Shown one piece after another: positions 1 through 14,380 of a stretch of 64,000 nucleotides of DNA. The notes beneath the pieces are model-generated. The model had not been told where the DNA came from, searched no databases, and saw only the letters and a program-made list of their open reading frames with translations. The stretch lies in assembly GCA_034008185.1 (NCBI GenBank), contig CM067082.1:85869684-85933683 (forward strand), given 5' to 3'. Each line of letters opens with the position of its first letter. Position 1 is the first letter of the stretch. The DNA comes from Gorsachius magnificus (lineage: Eukaryota; Chordata; Aves; Pelecaniformes; Ardeidae). Made by a program: the position numbers and the translations under genes.

Positions 1-3000
1 TAATATAATAGCATAACGTAGAGCAAGAATTTGATCCACATTGTATTTTTCCTAGATTGCTAAATAAAAAATATACATAAACATAGAGGTTTTATATGCG
101 AGAATCTGGATCCTAGCCTTCATCAGAAACCTTTGAAAGAGTTGGGGCTCTGCAACTTTCTGGAGATCCACATTAAAACAAACAAAAAACATAAAACCAA
201 ACCCTTTTCAACTCCTATGCTGTGAATAAATTTTGGAAGATGAAACAATTTTTCTCAGTGATAATCTGAGTTTGCCCTTTCAAAGACTGTCTATTTGGGT
301 TACATTGCTGAAATGCAACAATAAGTCTCTCTATAAGGATGGCAGCTGGTGTATAGGTTTTCTATCATAATATGATTTACTGATTTGACAAATGACGTAA
401 GATTTTCAGTGTACCACATTAATATAAAAGTTTAGATAAATATCTTATAAATCACAGGTATTAAAACAAAACTTGGCACCTCTAAGAGCCACAAGAACCA
501 AGCAACGCTTCTGAAATCTTAGTGAATGGCAAGTTTTTGTGCAACGTGGTTTTGTCACAGTTAATGCAAACTCTAGTCTGAATTCAGCATTTGTTCAAGC
601 ACTTGGAACATTTTCCATACAATTTCGTCGAAACAGAAAGTAAAAAAAAAAGATTAATCCTTTGTGCTTTGTGCCACTGCTACATATTTGCTTGTCAGAA
701 AAAATGAGCCTGATTTTATACCAGGTGCAGAGGGATCTTGGGCCTACAGAAATCGATTACAAAACTCCACCTTCAAAGAGGTTAGCGTTTCACCCAAATG
801 AAGGGACCTTCCTTGCCTCATTGCCAGCTACTCGGCATTAGTAATTGAAAAGGATATTCCACATCACTACGGGAAACACACCATTGAATAAATACATTTT
901 CATATATTTCAAGTAATCTCTACATCCCATAAGGAATGGCAGCTGCAAGTCTGCTGAGAAAGACAAAATATACAGCAGACGTCTCTAAAAAGGATTGTCT
1001 GAAAGACTCGAGGCTCTAAAGGATTTTGCTTGCTGAGCATCCTGCAGAAATTAGGCTTAAACCTTTGGATTTAAAATTTGGAAACTAAAATAACCACTTC
1101 CAAATATTTGTTTCCATTTCAGTACTTTTTCCATTACTGATGCATGCCTGTTTGGAGTGCAGCTGCTTGGTTTTCCTGCATAAAGAAGAAAATTAAGTCT
1201 AGTAATCTTAACTTCTGCGTAATTTCTAGTCAGACTGCATAGAGCCGCTGAGTCATTCATTCAGTGTTGGCCATCCTCACATAGTAAACTGAATTCCTAG
1301 CCTTATTAAAAATACAGGGAAGCTAGAATTTCCCGTGGGATAGGGAGCATATAAAATTGAGGAGGCTATTAATATCCTCCCTGCCATTTTTGTACAAGCA
1401 ACACAACTGTTAAAATTGGGGTGAAGAACTGCACGATTTTCAAAGCGAAGCAAGAAGATCATTCAGAATGAATGCTGCTAGAGTTTGGAATAATCCCTGC
1501 ATATTTCTAAATCCCTGTAGATCATGTAATATTGCTCAGTAGTTATTAGTCACTCACGTTTTCCGACAAGCTGTTGTCACGGGAGATTTTCTTTGAAAGA
1601 CTTGAGTGGGGAATGGGAGAGATTTGGCATATTTGAAGTAGGTACATCCCTAAGTAGAGTACTTCTCTCTTGGACTAACTGGAAAATCTGCTGGATTTGA
1701 GGGCTGAAGCTACTATTAAAAGTACGGAAAAAGAGATGACGAACGGTGTTTGAATGGGCTTCTGGATTAAATTGTGTGGTTGAGTTGAATCAGCAGAATC
1801 CTCCCGTTACTTGACTCTGGGTGTCTGCAAACAAGTATTTTCATGTTTGTTTTTTGTCCAAATGATGATGACTATTGATCCGAGCAGCTTGACTGGTTTA
1901 TTAAACTGCACGTCAAATAGAGCCCCAAACCAAAGCAGCAAGCCAAAATCTCTCATCTAACAAGTCCTAAGAAATACATAACTATGCACTCATAGTCAGA
2001 ATCCAGAAAGGCAGTCCCACAGATCGCTTACCAGTGATTTGCACGTTCATATTTCTTTTATGCCATTCAGTAGCCATTTTAGGATGCAGGATGCTCCGTG
2101 TTGAACAGAGGGTGGGGATTAGAGGGACAAGGTGGGAAGGAAGGAGGGGGGAAATTAAAGAAGGAGGTGCTGCATTGATCCCGTATGTGGTTTATGGCCT
2201 TAAACATAACTGGTCAAAGCTCGGGGAATGCAAAAAGCCTCCTGACTGCAAATCTGCTGTCTTGTCTTTAACTAGGAAATCCCTCCACTTTTATATCAAC
2301 ATTTTCTTTAATAACAAATGAGGTAAATGGTACTGAGGAGCCTGAGACCCTGGTTACCCCGTTCTTTTAAGAGAATCCACTTTGATGTACTTAAGAGACA
2401 ACACTAAATACCTCCTTAACTGATGTCCACTGGCATAGTTTGTCACGTCAGTCGAACATGTGTTGTAAAGGTTTATCCGATTTTGAATGACTCCCTTTCA
2501 GAATGGTAGCAATTGATTACCACTAAAAATCTGACCTCCCTTTGTATGCCATTAATGGCCTGATTTTAATTCTTCTTTTCATGCAACATGGAGTCCTGTT
2601 GCCTTAACTGCTTTTGCTTAGTTTCTGTGAACAGTGGTCCTTTTTGCGGGCCTGTCTCCCAGAGTTATGGAATATGTAAGAAATGCATATTAATTGCTAC
2701 AGTTTTACTTAACTTTTATCAATATTTACAGTAAATTTCTCTTCTTGCTGCCCCTTATTTTGCTTGAACCTTTCGCATTCCTCTGTAATTTCTAGTAGTC
2801 CAAATGGTTTTGCCTTATCTGCACATGGCATGTTTTTTCCCTTTGCTGCCTAAAACATTTGTTAATGATTTGGCAAGCTGAGGAAGCATGCGTTAGTGGA
2901 ATAAACACCACATGAGGAAGTAAGGGCTGCTTTCTTCATTTCTGTTTTCCTCACCGTAAAATAGATACTACTTTGAGAAAGGAAAGTAGTAGTGTTTTAT

Positions 3001-3301
3001 TCTATCATCTAAGGAATCTTGGCAATACTGTAAGTACTAAGCACCATTACCTACATGTCATCTATTCATTTTTCTTCTTTCCAGCTTGGTAATTTGAGGT
3101 GCTAGAAGCCTCTGATAGGTGGGTCATGAGGTCTCACTTCCAGGTAAGAAAGCGCCTTTGTTTTCATCAAAGTGAATGCTAACAGGGGAGCGGCCCAACG
3201 TTGTCGCCCACTGCTCCGTTACAGCCACCGGCAGGCCGGGAGCGATGGTGAGAGCAGGTGAACCCGGCGCCTTCCCTGCCAACAGCCACGTGTGGGAAGA
3301 G
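1..3301. other. Upstream intergenic DNA, no gene seen
   Basis: AT-rich, CpG-poor sequence with only short, unrelated ORFs. I recognise no exon and no homologue in either strand. In other amniotes the region beyond PPP1R3G on this side leads to RPP40 and CDYL, but nothing here resembles RPP40 coding sequence. A short CpG-denser patch (about 3190-3295, roughly ten CpGs) sits directly before the CR1 insertion; its role is unknown. Confidence 0.6.
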
Positions 3302-3712
3302 TCATAGAATCATAGAATCATTTGGTTGGAAAAGACCTTTAAGATCATTGAGTCCAACCATTAAACCATGTCCCTAAGCACCTTGTCCACCTGTCTTTTA
3401 AATACCTCCAGGGATGGGGACTTGACCCCTTCCCTGGGCAGCCCGTTCCAGTGCCTGATAACCCTTTCAGTGAAGAATTTTTTCCTAATACCCAATCTAA
3501 ACCTCCCCTGGTGCAACTTGAGACCATTTCCTCTCATCCTATCGGCCGTTACTTGGTGGAAGAGACCAACACCCACCCCGCCACACCCTCCTTTCAGGGA
3601 GTTGTAGAGAGCGTAAGGTCTCCCGTCAGTCTCCTCTTCTCCAGGCTAAACACCCCCAGCTCCTTCAGCTGCTCTTCATCAGACTTGCGCTCCAGACCCC
3701 TCACCATCATTG
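3302..3712 (-). mobile_element. CR1 LINE 3' end, 5'-truncated, inverted
   Basis: The segment opens with tandem copies of an ATAGAATC-type octamer, which is the reverse complement of the CR1 tail. It continues with the reverse complement of the conserved CR1 3' end, recognisable from the 'AAGACCTTTAAGATCATTGAGTCCAACC' type of context and the block around 3430-3530 encoding, on the minus strand, [20 protein letters not shown]. The copy is truncated at its 5' end near 3712 and its frame is broken, so it is a dead insertion. CR1 is the dominant LINE of birds. Boundaries are approximate to about 10 bases. Confidence 0.93.
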
Positions 3713-5129
3713 AAGACGACCATCATTCCCCTCCCTTGCGCTACATCGCAGACTGCAGCTGAGTAGCTCAGGAGCATGCTCTGTGGTTTCGTACCAGTAA
3801 GTTGAGGCTCCTTAGTTCAAAGAAGCTGAAACGGTGGCACAGCAGCTCGCTGGGACAGGAGTAGGCAAAGGAGTGCTCCTGTGAACAGTTCAGCCAACAG
3901 CCCGGGAACGTGGCAGCTTGCAGCAGAGGGGTGGTGACGAGCGGTTGACGGCAAACTGGCATTCGTCATGTTTTCCATTAGCACAGCTGGCACCAGCAAG
4001 AATGTCTCCCCTTCATTCTGCTTCTTACAATGCTCCAAACCCAATGCTAACAAATGTCGAGTGCGTGGCCAGAAGCTAGAGGAGCCGGGTTATTTGGCAC
4101 CTCCAAGTAACTGTTTGCTGTTCAGCTCTTGGGTCAAGGTGCAGTAAGAGCATCCTCACAGCAGCGGCTGCTCAGGAAACTGTTCAGTGATGCGTCTGCT
4201 GCTTTGACGTTCACTCCTCTGCGAGACCCAGACTGCACGCTCACTGTATTCACTCCCGTCGGGAGGCTGCTTTTTGGCAACCAGGCTGACGCTAAAAATA
4301 AAACAAACTATGCAAAACAAACAAACTCAAAACCCTCTGATAAATCCACAGTAGGAGTGTATTGCTTCAGAAAGGACTGTGCTACTTGCATATGCTTTTT
4401 AGTGTCTCTTCCATGAGAAAAAGAATGGAGGGAAGTTTAATAATGTAGTATTTTTGCAATCATCTGTGCAAATCACCCCCAAACAATCGCAGTGGCACAC
4501 AGGAAGTATAGAATTTAAAGTTTGGAAAATTCTCAGATACGGATCTCACCAATAAAAGTGTCTTCTTATGAGGATGCTGTTTTCTATACATCACGCTCGG
4601 AAAGCAAAACTGAGGAGGGGTCTAGTTCTCTTTATTTGTTCGAAAGGTAAAGCCTGTATTTTGTTTTTCCTCCTTGATTTTTTTTGTTGCTGCCAAGTGG
4701 AAACTTAGAAGACAGCCTGACCGTCAAAGAAGGTGCATGTGTACACGTCTGTGCCTCCATAGCCTTTTGGACTTTATTTTCCAAAGTACTGCTGGTACCA
4801 AGCGTGGGTAAAAAATGCTCAGAGAGGTTTGCTTCCAAAACGTACTGTACTTTGAAGAGCGGATGCCTTTGGTGCTCCTTTTACCTTTGGGGTTTGGCCT
4901 CGAGTTTGGGTCTCAAAGCTCTTCTCTGCAGTTGGGATGGGTAGAAACCACTTTAAGTGTAAAAGCTGTGTGTGGGGGGGTGTGTCTCAAACTCTGGTGT
5001 GGGTGTGTGGGTGACTGTGTGTGCGTGTCTTAAACTCTGCTGTGGGTGTGTGGGTGTCCGTGGGGGTGTGGGTGTGTGGTGGTGTGTATGTCCGTGTGTC
5101 TGTGTCTAAACTCTGGGCCGCAGAAGACA
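3713..5129. other. Proximal upstream region of PPP1R3G, no gene seen
   Basis: Intermediate GC sequence rising toward the CpG island. It contains short ORFs on both strands that look like no known family. An A/C-rich low-complexity stretch lies at about 4292-4330. The right end is occupied by the GT-rich minisatellite described separately. Promoter-proximal elements of PPP1R3G may lie here, but I cannot name any site. Confidence 0.5.
4970..5110 (+). repeat. GT/GGGTGTG-rich minisatellite with TCTYAAACTCTG spacers
   Basis: Runs of TGTGGGTGTG alternate with a unique spacer. The spacer GTGTCT(C/T/-)AAACTCTG begins at 4982, 5025 and 5102, so the array has unequal units of about 43 and 77 bases. 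The first two copies share a following GTGTGGGTGTGTGGGTG block. It abuts the upstream edge of the CpG island, and its G-runs could form quadruplex-like structure on the plus strand (inference). Confidence 0.85.
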
Positions 5130-5277
5130 GACACCTGATGAGGAGCATGGCCCACGGGCCCGATCCGGCGCTACTTTCGCCCGGGCGGGCTGGGGCCGAG
5201 CCCCGGCCCCGAGGGGCCTCCCGGCTCCCCGCCGCCTCCCGCCCTTGCCCCGGGGTCACGGCTGCTGCTCCTCCGCC

Positions 5278-5403
5278 ATGCCGGTGCTGGGCGACGTCCT
5301 ACTCGATCCTGAGCCTCCGGGCTTCCTCTTCGGGGCACCTCCGATGGGTGGAAGCCCAGGTAATGACGACGACGGAGATGACGATGAGGATAATGAGGTG
5401 TAG
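5278..5403 (+). other. Short upstream ORF, 41 codons, acidic C-terminus
   Basis: An ATG preceded by CCGCC opens 41 codons ending in TAG. The peptide starts MPVLGDVLLDPEPPGFLF and ends in a run of Asp/Glu (residues 30-40). It is in the same frame as PPP1R3G but separated from it by the stop at 5401-5403. A consensus donor, CAG|GTAATG, falls inside it at 5359/5360, so it could instead be a first exon spliced elsewhere. I do not recognise the peptide. If the PPP1R3G transcript starts upstream, this would be an upstream ORF affecting translation. It may also be a chance ORF in GC-rich DNA. Confidence 0.3.
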
Positions 5404-6924
<1,521 letters not shown>

Positions 6925-7163
6925 TGAGTAGCGTGGGCTTTGCCGTTTCCCCTCCTGAAGTGAATTTTTGAGGTCTTGATTTGGGCTTGACTTCGCTTAC
7001 CCGATTAGTCAGAGATGCACGGAGCGCTTGTGTGAAAACTTAACGGCGTGATTCTCTACAGATTTAACGATTTAACCCGGCATCCCAGTTTTCCCGTTCT
7101 CCCATCCATTTCAAAGACACAGTACTGCGACAGCAATGGTGTGCTTTGTCCTTTTTTTAACTA

Positions 7164-7187
7164 TTTTTTTTTTTTTTTTTTTTTTTT
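7164..7187 (+). repeat. T24 homopolymer
   Basis: Uninterrupted run of 24 T, preceded by a T7 run at 7152-7158. It could be the poly(A) tail of a minus-strand retrocopy lying to its right, but the right-hand sequence (7188-7460) resembles no gene I know, so a simple T tract is the safer call. Confidence 0.9.
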
Positions 7188-7986
7188 AGTTCAATGGACT
7201 CCGTAACAATACGATTCACTGTTGTGGTCACCTGTCAAACTCATGACAGGCTCGTGTGCCTGTCCCACCTTTGCCCTGCCCTGAACAACACGCAGCCTGC
7301 TCTGGGGCTGGATCTGGGGCTGGCCTGGGCTGCTCTGGTTTTTGTCATTTGGCACACTTTGATAGCGCTCCCCGCCTCCCCCAGGCTTGTGCGTAGATCC
7401 CGTCTGGCTAATGGCAGCCAACAGGGACTTCTGCAAAAATGTTTTTGCTTAAAATAGACTGGTGACTTCTTTTCACACGACTGAGAAGTCTAAAACTGGG
7501 ACAAAGGAGGAGTTGAAATATTTGCTGACCTTGGACTGATCAGGAGAATGGTGGTAACACCTTGGAGTAGTGCACTGTGAAGTAAAAGATGGTGTCGGTC
7601 TCACACGCAGCTCTGTATTTTCAGATTTGGGGAGCAGCGACTGATGCGGATGACCTCACTGAGGAGTGGCGATGCGATACAGAGAGGGGTGTCCTCAGTA
7701 ACGAATGAAAACAAGTGCCTTAGTTCAGCTCTCCTTATGTTACATTTTGCACCACGTTTCTCAAGTATTTTTAATTTATTTGGCTCATTTTGCTACATCT
7801 TTTTCAGTATTTGTATGTTGTGGGGAAAGGGGTTTATTGAGCACACCGCCGGACTTTGTAGCGCTGGACACCTGAAATGATTTCTACAAGTCTCTGCTCT
7901 TGCATTGCAAGCCGAGAGGTTGACTACTACTGGCGTCCCCAGCCCTGAAATTAAGCAAAGAGTACCAATGCAAATGGGTTTGTAAG

Positions 7987-7992
7987 AATAAA
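7987..7992 (+). terminator. PPP1R3G: Candidate poly(A) signal AATAAA for PPP1R3G
   Basis: Canonical hexamer about 1.3 kb after the stop codon, in an A-rich context. It is the first AATAAA I see downstream of the coding sequence on the plus strand. Use of the site is not proven by sequence. Confidence 0.4.
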
Positions 7993-9858
7993 AAAAGCTT
8001 TAAAAAAGTTAAAAAGCTCACCATTACAAATCTCTCTTTTTTCTGTATAGCAAAACGTAACGGGGTACCTCTTAGTTTTGCAGCCTGGTTGTGCCCCTAC
8101 CCTAAGGTGTGCGGTGCCAAGGGGATCGAGTGTGCCTCGCCATAACCAGGGGCATTGCCCGTCTGTAAGAGGTGTCTGGGGCTATGGCTGAACACGTCTG
8201 CGGTCCTGCCAAAGCCACAAGGCAAATTGCCCTGTAAGTACATGACTGATCAGTATGCTCCTGTCATCAGCAACTTGTGCAGAGCTGCGATGTGAGGAAG
8301 CTTTACTTAGCACGGGTTGCAAATGGGCAGGTTTCGGTCAAATTCTGTTCTGGCTTTTCTGCGGCTTTGATGCTTACTTGTTTTCTGCTGATACGGTATC
8401 TCAAACTCCGGGTTAATTTTTTGGACAAAAAAATAAGTAGACAAGACATTGTCAGAATGCAGAAAATGTTCTGACATGGATATATGTTCTTCGGCCAGAC
8501 CCTGGAAGATTATTTTCCTTTTTCAACCGGAGCATACTGTGAGTTTTCGCAGGTCTTCATTTCCTCTGAAGATGTAAAACATCCTAAAGCCCATTAAGGG
8601 TACCCTAGAAAATTTTGCACCTCTATAAAATTCCACGTACTTGAAAATAAGTCTTCAGATAACCTGCCTCTTCAGAGAGGTGGTACAAAATGGGAGGCAG
8701 AAGCAGGGGCCTTACTGGGGAAAAGATGTGAAGCGGAGGGAGCTTCAGACTAAAGTGCCTGCAGCTTTGCTAACACGTGGCACTGCTTCTGAAGCACAGC
8801 CTGCCTGCCCTCCCTCCCCCCTAAAAAAAACCCCTACATAAACCATAGCGAGAATACGGCCAAGTATAAAGAGGTGTTTAATTCCTTCAGAAACCATCTT
8901 GCTGTTCGACTACCACCGCTCGCTTTGAAAATGCACAGAGTAGAAGCTCCGTGCACGCAACCGGAAAGAAGTTCTTACTGTTGCTTTCCAAGTCAGACGT
9001 AAACTCTCGCCAAAAGCATGAAAGGCATGATAGTGAACTCTACTTCTTCCCTGCACGAGTTTGTTCTAAAACTATCATGTGTTAACAGGATTACGGGATA
9101 CTGCATGGAATAACCTGGTATGAATCAGCCTTTCTTCAGATAGTTGCGTCAATGAAATAGCGTGCTCTTAAGCCGAGAGGTGATGCGAATGGCATTAAGA
9201 TTGATTCTTCGTTTAAGTACAATGTAATATTTGGGGCTTCTGGAGCCCATTCCTTAGTCTGTGTTTTGTTCATTAATTACTTCAGAAAAGAAGGAAACTT
9301 CACCAAAAAAAGGGAGGGATCTCTCCTCAAACAGAATTTAACAGAGTAGCCGTATTCTGATGGCTGTGTCTGGGCAGAGGTGCAGAGCTGGTACCTTGAA
9401 GAATGCCAGCGAGCTGCGCTTACTGATAGAGGGCTCGAAATGTTCTCTGCTACGCTGTAAACTATGGGCAAGGGGAGTGAAACATCCACACCCCGAAAAC
9501 GTGACACTTACCTGCTGTCTTCACATTTATCTGTGATCGGAAGTTCAAAACTCAAGAAAGTATTTGCTGAGACTAAACAGCAAAATGCTTTTGAGTGCTT
9601 CAGAAAATTGGTGCCAATCTAAAATCCTGTAAATCATGATAATTAAAGCACAGCATTTTTGTGTTTTAATAACAGGTAAAATGCTCTTAGTTATTACTAA
9701 GAGCTGCTTTTTGTGAAAGAAAAGGGGGAACCTCTCTGAGATGAGAATCAAACATACAAACTTCTGAATAGATAGTACATTTTTGTACTTTTATGATGTT
9801 ACAGAAGCGTAGCTTTCTGAAGCAGGTTTCAAAGACCGCCTACACGCAGTTCTCTTGC

Positions 9859-9952
9859 ATTTTCACAGATGAGGTTACTGAGGGCTGTAGAAATGCAAGG
9901 CCTTACCAAAGATTACATTGGGCAGCAGTGTGAAAATCAGAACTGGACCATG
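9859..9952 (+). repeat. MIR/CORE-SINE-like ancient fragment
   Basis: The stretch TTTTCACAGATGAGGTTACT followed by GAGGG, then a diverged 'CCTTACCAAAGATTACA' block and 'GCAGTGTGAAAATCAGAACT', follows the order of the MIR/L2-related consensus (ACAGATGAGGAAACTGAGG ... CCAAGGTCACA ... GGCAGAGC.GGGATT). It is strongly diverged, as expected for an element predating the bird-mammal split. Assigned from memory of the consensus only. Confidence 0.5.
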
Positions 9953-10611
9953 TGTGTACCGAATGCCAGCGAGCCTGCGTCAGCAAAGCACAGGGCTGCT
10001 GCTCGTGGTCGTAGGTTGCGATACACGGCATAATTGCAACTTTATTCTCAGAGAAATATATTCAAAATGAAGTAGTTCTAATTCTGTAAAATCAAAAGGC
10101 CCAACAGAGTAAAATGTTAAGTGGAGCACTCTTCTTGTTTGGTTGCATTACTGTCAATGTAGTATTTTATAGAGATTCAGAGTGTAACTTGTAGAGGATG
10201 AGCTCATAAACACTCCCCCCCCCAACTTAAATAAGAAATGATAAAGATTTGTTAGCACTCTCAGAAAACCTCCAGCTCCACAGATTTCCATTTTATGCAG
10301 ATTTATGATGTTTTTTCTCCCATGGATTAAGGGCTTAGGGGAGAAATAGCTGCCAAATGTTTTTATAGGTGTATATGAACCTAAGAAGTTCAATCTGGTT
10401 GAACCTCTATAGTGGGTAACTGTGAAGGACATGAGTTAAATCTTCCTTAAGCAATTGTTTGCAGCTTACATTTAAATTCAGATTTAAGTGGTTCAGAAAA
10501 GGACTGTGAAGCTGAATTTACTCTGGTGTCATGAAGAACTGGAAACTTGCATGCAAACTACTTCTATTTTATTTAAAGCCAGGGCTTTCAGTCAGGACTT
10601 GAAAAGCCTGG

Positions 10612-10656
10612 CTTCTGCTCCCATTGGCTTCCCTGGGATTTGGATCCAGCCCAAAG
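10612..10656 (+). repeat. Possible ancient amniote interspersed repeat fragment
   Basis: The segment CTTCTGCTCCCATTGGCTTC ... GGATCCAGCCCAAA resembles a motif seen repeatedly in reptile and bird DNA (CTGCTCCCATTGACTTCAATGGGA...GGATC.GGCCC). A similar short piece occurs near 46205-46225. The family name is uncertain and the match is short. Confidence 0.3.
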
Positions 10657-13600
10657 TACTGCAGGAAGGTAGGGGAAATGGTCTAGGTTTAATTGTCTAT
10701 TCTGCTCAGAGTCTTGTGTTACGGGGTTAGGATAACATGGCACTGTGATGAATGTTCCTCTGCCAAGAGTTCAAAATCTGCTGTCTATGGGTGGCAGTAA
10801 TTAAATCACCTTAATTGTCTTTCATGATTCTTTTAAAGAGAGAAAATTACTTGCCTTGGATTAGCATATTGCCAAAGACTGGTATAAATATTTATGTGGC
10901 GCACTCTTTCAATGGCAAGCCTGTACATTCTTCACAGGTCTCCATAGTTCTCTTACCCTGAGCACAGAAGAGCAGTCATTTGAATGCACTACTTACCATC
11001 GCTTCCCCCTTTCACAAAGCTTCAGTAGGTACCGGGCTGAACAGTAAAAAAGGTAAGTAGTTCAGAAAGAAGCATCTCTTGCAGCACGTGGATGACATTA
11101 AATTTCCTGTGGAAGCTGCAGAATCCTTTGAAGGTGCATACGTTTGTGAAACAGGTTTGGGAGTTCCCAATCATTTCCTCTTAACAGCTGTAGAAAATAA
11201 ACAGCGTTGGAAGAATGACTGGCTTCTCTCTTTTTCACTGCTTCCACATTAAGGGCTCACATACTATTCTTAATTCTAAAATACTGGAAAAAAAAGTGAG
11301 ACTGTAAAAGCTCAGTAAAGGAGCTAAACACCTTCCTTCTTTTTTTATAAAGGTCATCAAGAAAAATATTCCTAAGAGCATGAAATAACTATGCCTGTGT
11401 TAAGAACCGTGGAACAAAGCGATCGGTATACTCCTGACTTGAATAATGCCAGGATTTCACTGTAGATCAGTATGGAAAACTCAGGAAAACAGTCAGTGGA
11501 CAGCTCTTTCATGACTCTGCTTACGTGTACGTATGGTGCTTGCTGGATATCTGGAGAGATGCATTTATGTTGCATTACAGAAAGTAAGTTGAGGGGCTGG
11601 TGCTTCTCCATTAAATTATCCTTCCACCTGCTGATGTTAGAGGATGACAGTAATGCTTTTAATGCCTGGGAACTTGGTAAAGTTTTAGATGGAAATACCT
11701 TTTGAGAAATGTGAGTCCTAAGTGAAAATCCTTTTTGGCCTATTTCAGCATTGTATGGAAAGCGTTCACATGCTGCTCCCTCGGGTTGCCTTCCTCCAGG
11801 ACAGACGTACCTCTGATGTATCTGGGCATTTTGGAACTGAGCTTTCAATTGCAGTAAAATCTCCTTGAGAAGTTGTAACGAACAACAGAAATGCCTGTCC
11901 TTTACACAGCTACTAAACAAATTTTTTTTTTCTTTCTTTCAGAGCGCTGTTTCCAAGTTTGTACTGTAAAAGTCATGACAAACTTCAGTATATGTAAACA
12001 TTCAAATTTTGGTGCATGCTGCTGAGGTTAATAGTTTGCTAAAATGTTGAGATCAGGAACAGACAAACATTTTTAATAAAATACAAATGCAAGCTTGTTT
12101 TGCTAAGACATTGCAGCTTTAAAGATATTTAAAGATATTTATTGGGCTCCCTTCTATTCTAAGAAAAAAGGATATACTTTTTATAATAGTGAACATTGTA
12201 CATAAGTCATGGGATCATCCTTTGTGTTTTAACTATTCCTGTTGTTTACACTGCTTTGACAAAATCCAACAAAGCTCCTGACAGCGTGCCAAGAGAGATT
12301 TAGTGAGTATTGCAACGTAAACGGAACTGGTGAAGCACAGAAGGTACAGCCCTAAGAGCACAGCAACTCCAAGGCTGGACCATGCTGCCAGCTCTCCAGC
12401 GTGCTGCCTCCGTCAGTGACAATGAGCATAAGCCCAGCCAAGAGTAAGAACAGGGCAACTGGATACGAACATAATACTAGAGTCATCCCAGCCTGCAAAT
12501 ATTATTTCTGTACTGGATTTCCTAATCCAGATGCGGTTTCTTAAGTGTTTTCCTTCCCTAGCTTGTAGGATTTCAATGAAAAAGCATTTGATAAGCTATG
12601 TTTTTATACAGAACTGGGTATGTTATGACAAAATTACTGGACATTAGGAAAGGAGAAAAAAATATTCCTGGGTATTTTACAGTCACGTACAACTGACAGG
12701 CACATAACTAACGCTGGTGGAGGACGTACTTACATGTGTCCTGGTGAGGAAAGGAATCTGAAACGGAGAGCTCGGAACGGACATCTAAAATGCAGGGATT
12801 GTGTGGGGTTTGCGTAGTAAATGCTAATACCTTTGCTCACTTTGCACTTTTGATGACAAGTTAGATAGTATTACACAGGCTTTTGGTCCTTAGCAGCAGC
12901 AGTTTTCTTATGTTACTTCTCATAAGTAATGTATAAATGCAGCATGGTAAACTGATGGTTAATTTGCAAGAAGAATTAATTTCTCCTTGACCGAGAAAGT
13001 GAGCTGTCTTAACCTCTGCACTACAGATTCGGAAGAGAGGGAAGTTACAGAGCCTGAAATTTTTTTTTTTCCTTTGTATTTTTCTTAATGGGTCCTCTCT
13101 GTATAATGTATCCTGAAGGTTACTGCTGCTCCTCTGCAGGTCTAAATAGCTAAGGGAGAGATAATCTGAGTGGTAACCTTGAGACAGAAAGCAGGAGCAG
13201 ATGGCATGAATTAGGAGCGCAGTAGCATTGTATCTACCACCAAAACTTAACAACAGGATTTTCAGGCATTAATGGAGAAGCAATCTCCTTCATACTTCCG
13301 AGGGAATTACTAAGAAATTTCACGTTCCCATGACCGCACGCCTATATGACAGCATGTACCATCTGCAGCTGTATTGTTGTTGGAAACAACAATAAGAAAC
13401 TTCACTGGAAAGGTACTGGTATTTTGGCAGACATGACTATGAATGAAGGGGCCTCTCTTTGAAAATAAACTTATTTTTTTGTAAACATGGTGAAAACTTA
13501 AATGGTAAAAATGGAGTTGTCCCTCTCTATAAACTAGGGCTACACTATTTATAAGGATGTTTATTTTGTTTCCTAGCATACCTTCTCAGATCTTGAGATG

Positions 13601-14348
13601 GTATGCAGTGCTTGTTCCAGTAATTAAGCTGTTTTAAACAAGGATTTTGCATACACTGTTTTAGGGACCACGTTCCTTAGAGTATAAACCTGGCAGGCCT
13701 TTCAAGCCTGTGTCCTCCAGAAGCGCAAGATGTTACTGAATTTCTTTGAGTTCGCTAGAAGCTTAAATAGCAGTCAAACCTTTCTTCCCCCCACACTTTC
13801 ACCATTAACTTAAATGCACTTAATTATCCAGTTGTGAATGTGGAGATTTAAAATACAGAATCTAATGTATTTTACTTATTAGAATGATTAAGTTCCATTT
13901 CAATAAAATGTTCTTTAAAAGCAATTTATAGTGCAATACTTATACACCTAACACGAGGAGAATTATTACTGTATTTGCATTTTATTTGAAAGTGAGAATG
14001 GAGGCTACATTTGTAGTCTCAGGTAGTCACAGTATCTTATTCTGTACACTGTATTATTAATGGAATGCATTACTATACATTTCAATCTAACTGTACAAAA
14101 TTATAAAATACACTTGAAATGGTAGTGAGGAATGGGAGGTTTTTTTCTAAATTAGACACTTTGTCTCTCCTCTGCTTTAATGTTATCACACAGCATGAAC
14201 AACGCAAAACAATAGAAGTTCTAAACAAAGATGCATTTTGGGAAGCAACAAAAATAAGGGGAGGTTTTTAAAGGCCACAGAGTCATGGAACGGTGTTTCT
14301 TTTTCTCTTCTTAAAAAATCCCAGAACAATCCCCTGAAAAAAAACAGG

Positions 14349-14380
14349 AAGCTTTTTTCTGTATGCCATTAAAAAAGCTT
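14349..14380. repeat. 10-bp perfect inverted repeat
   Basis: AAGCTTTTTT at 14349-14358 and AAAAAAGCTT at 14371-14380 are perfect reverse complements separated by 12 bases. In an animal genome this is likely incidental, although it would form a hairpin in RNA from either strand. Confidence 0.8.

Noticed and set aside
3345..3762. Several ORFs of 60-103 codons near 3.4-3.7 kb
   Set aside because: They are translations of the inverted CR1 fragment in several frames, not genes.
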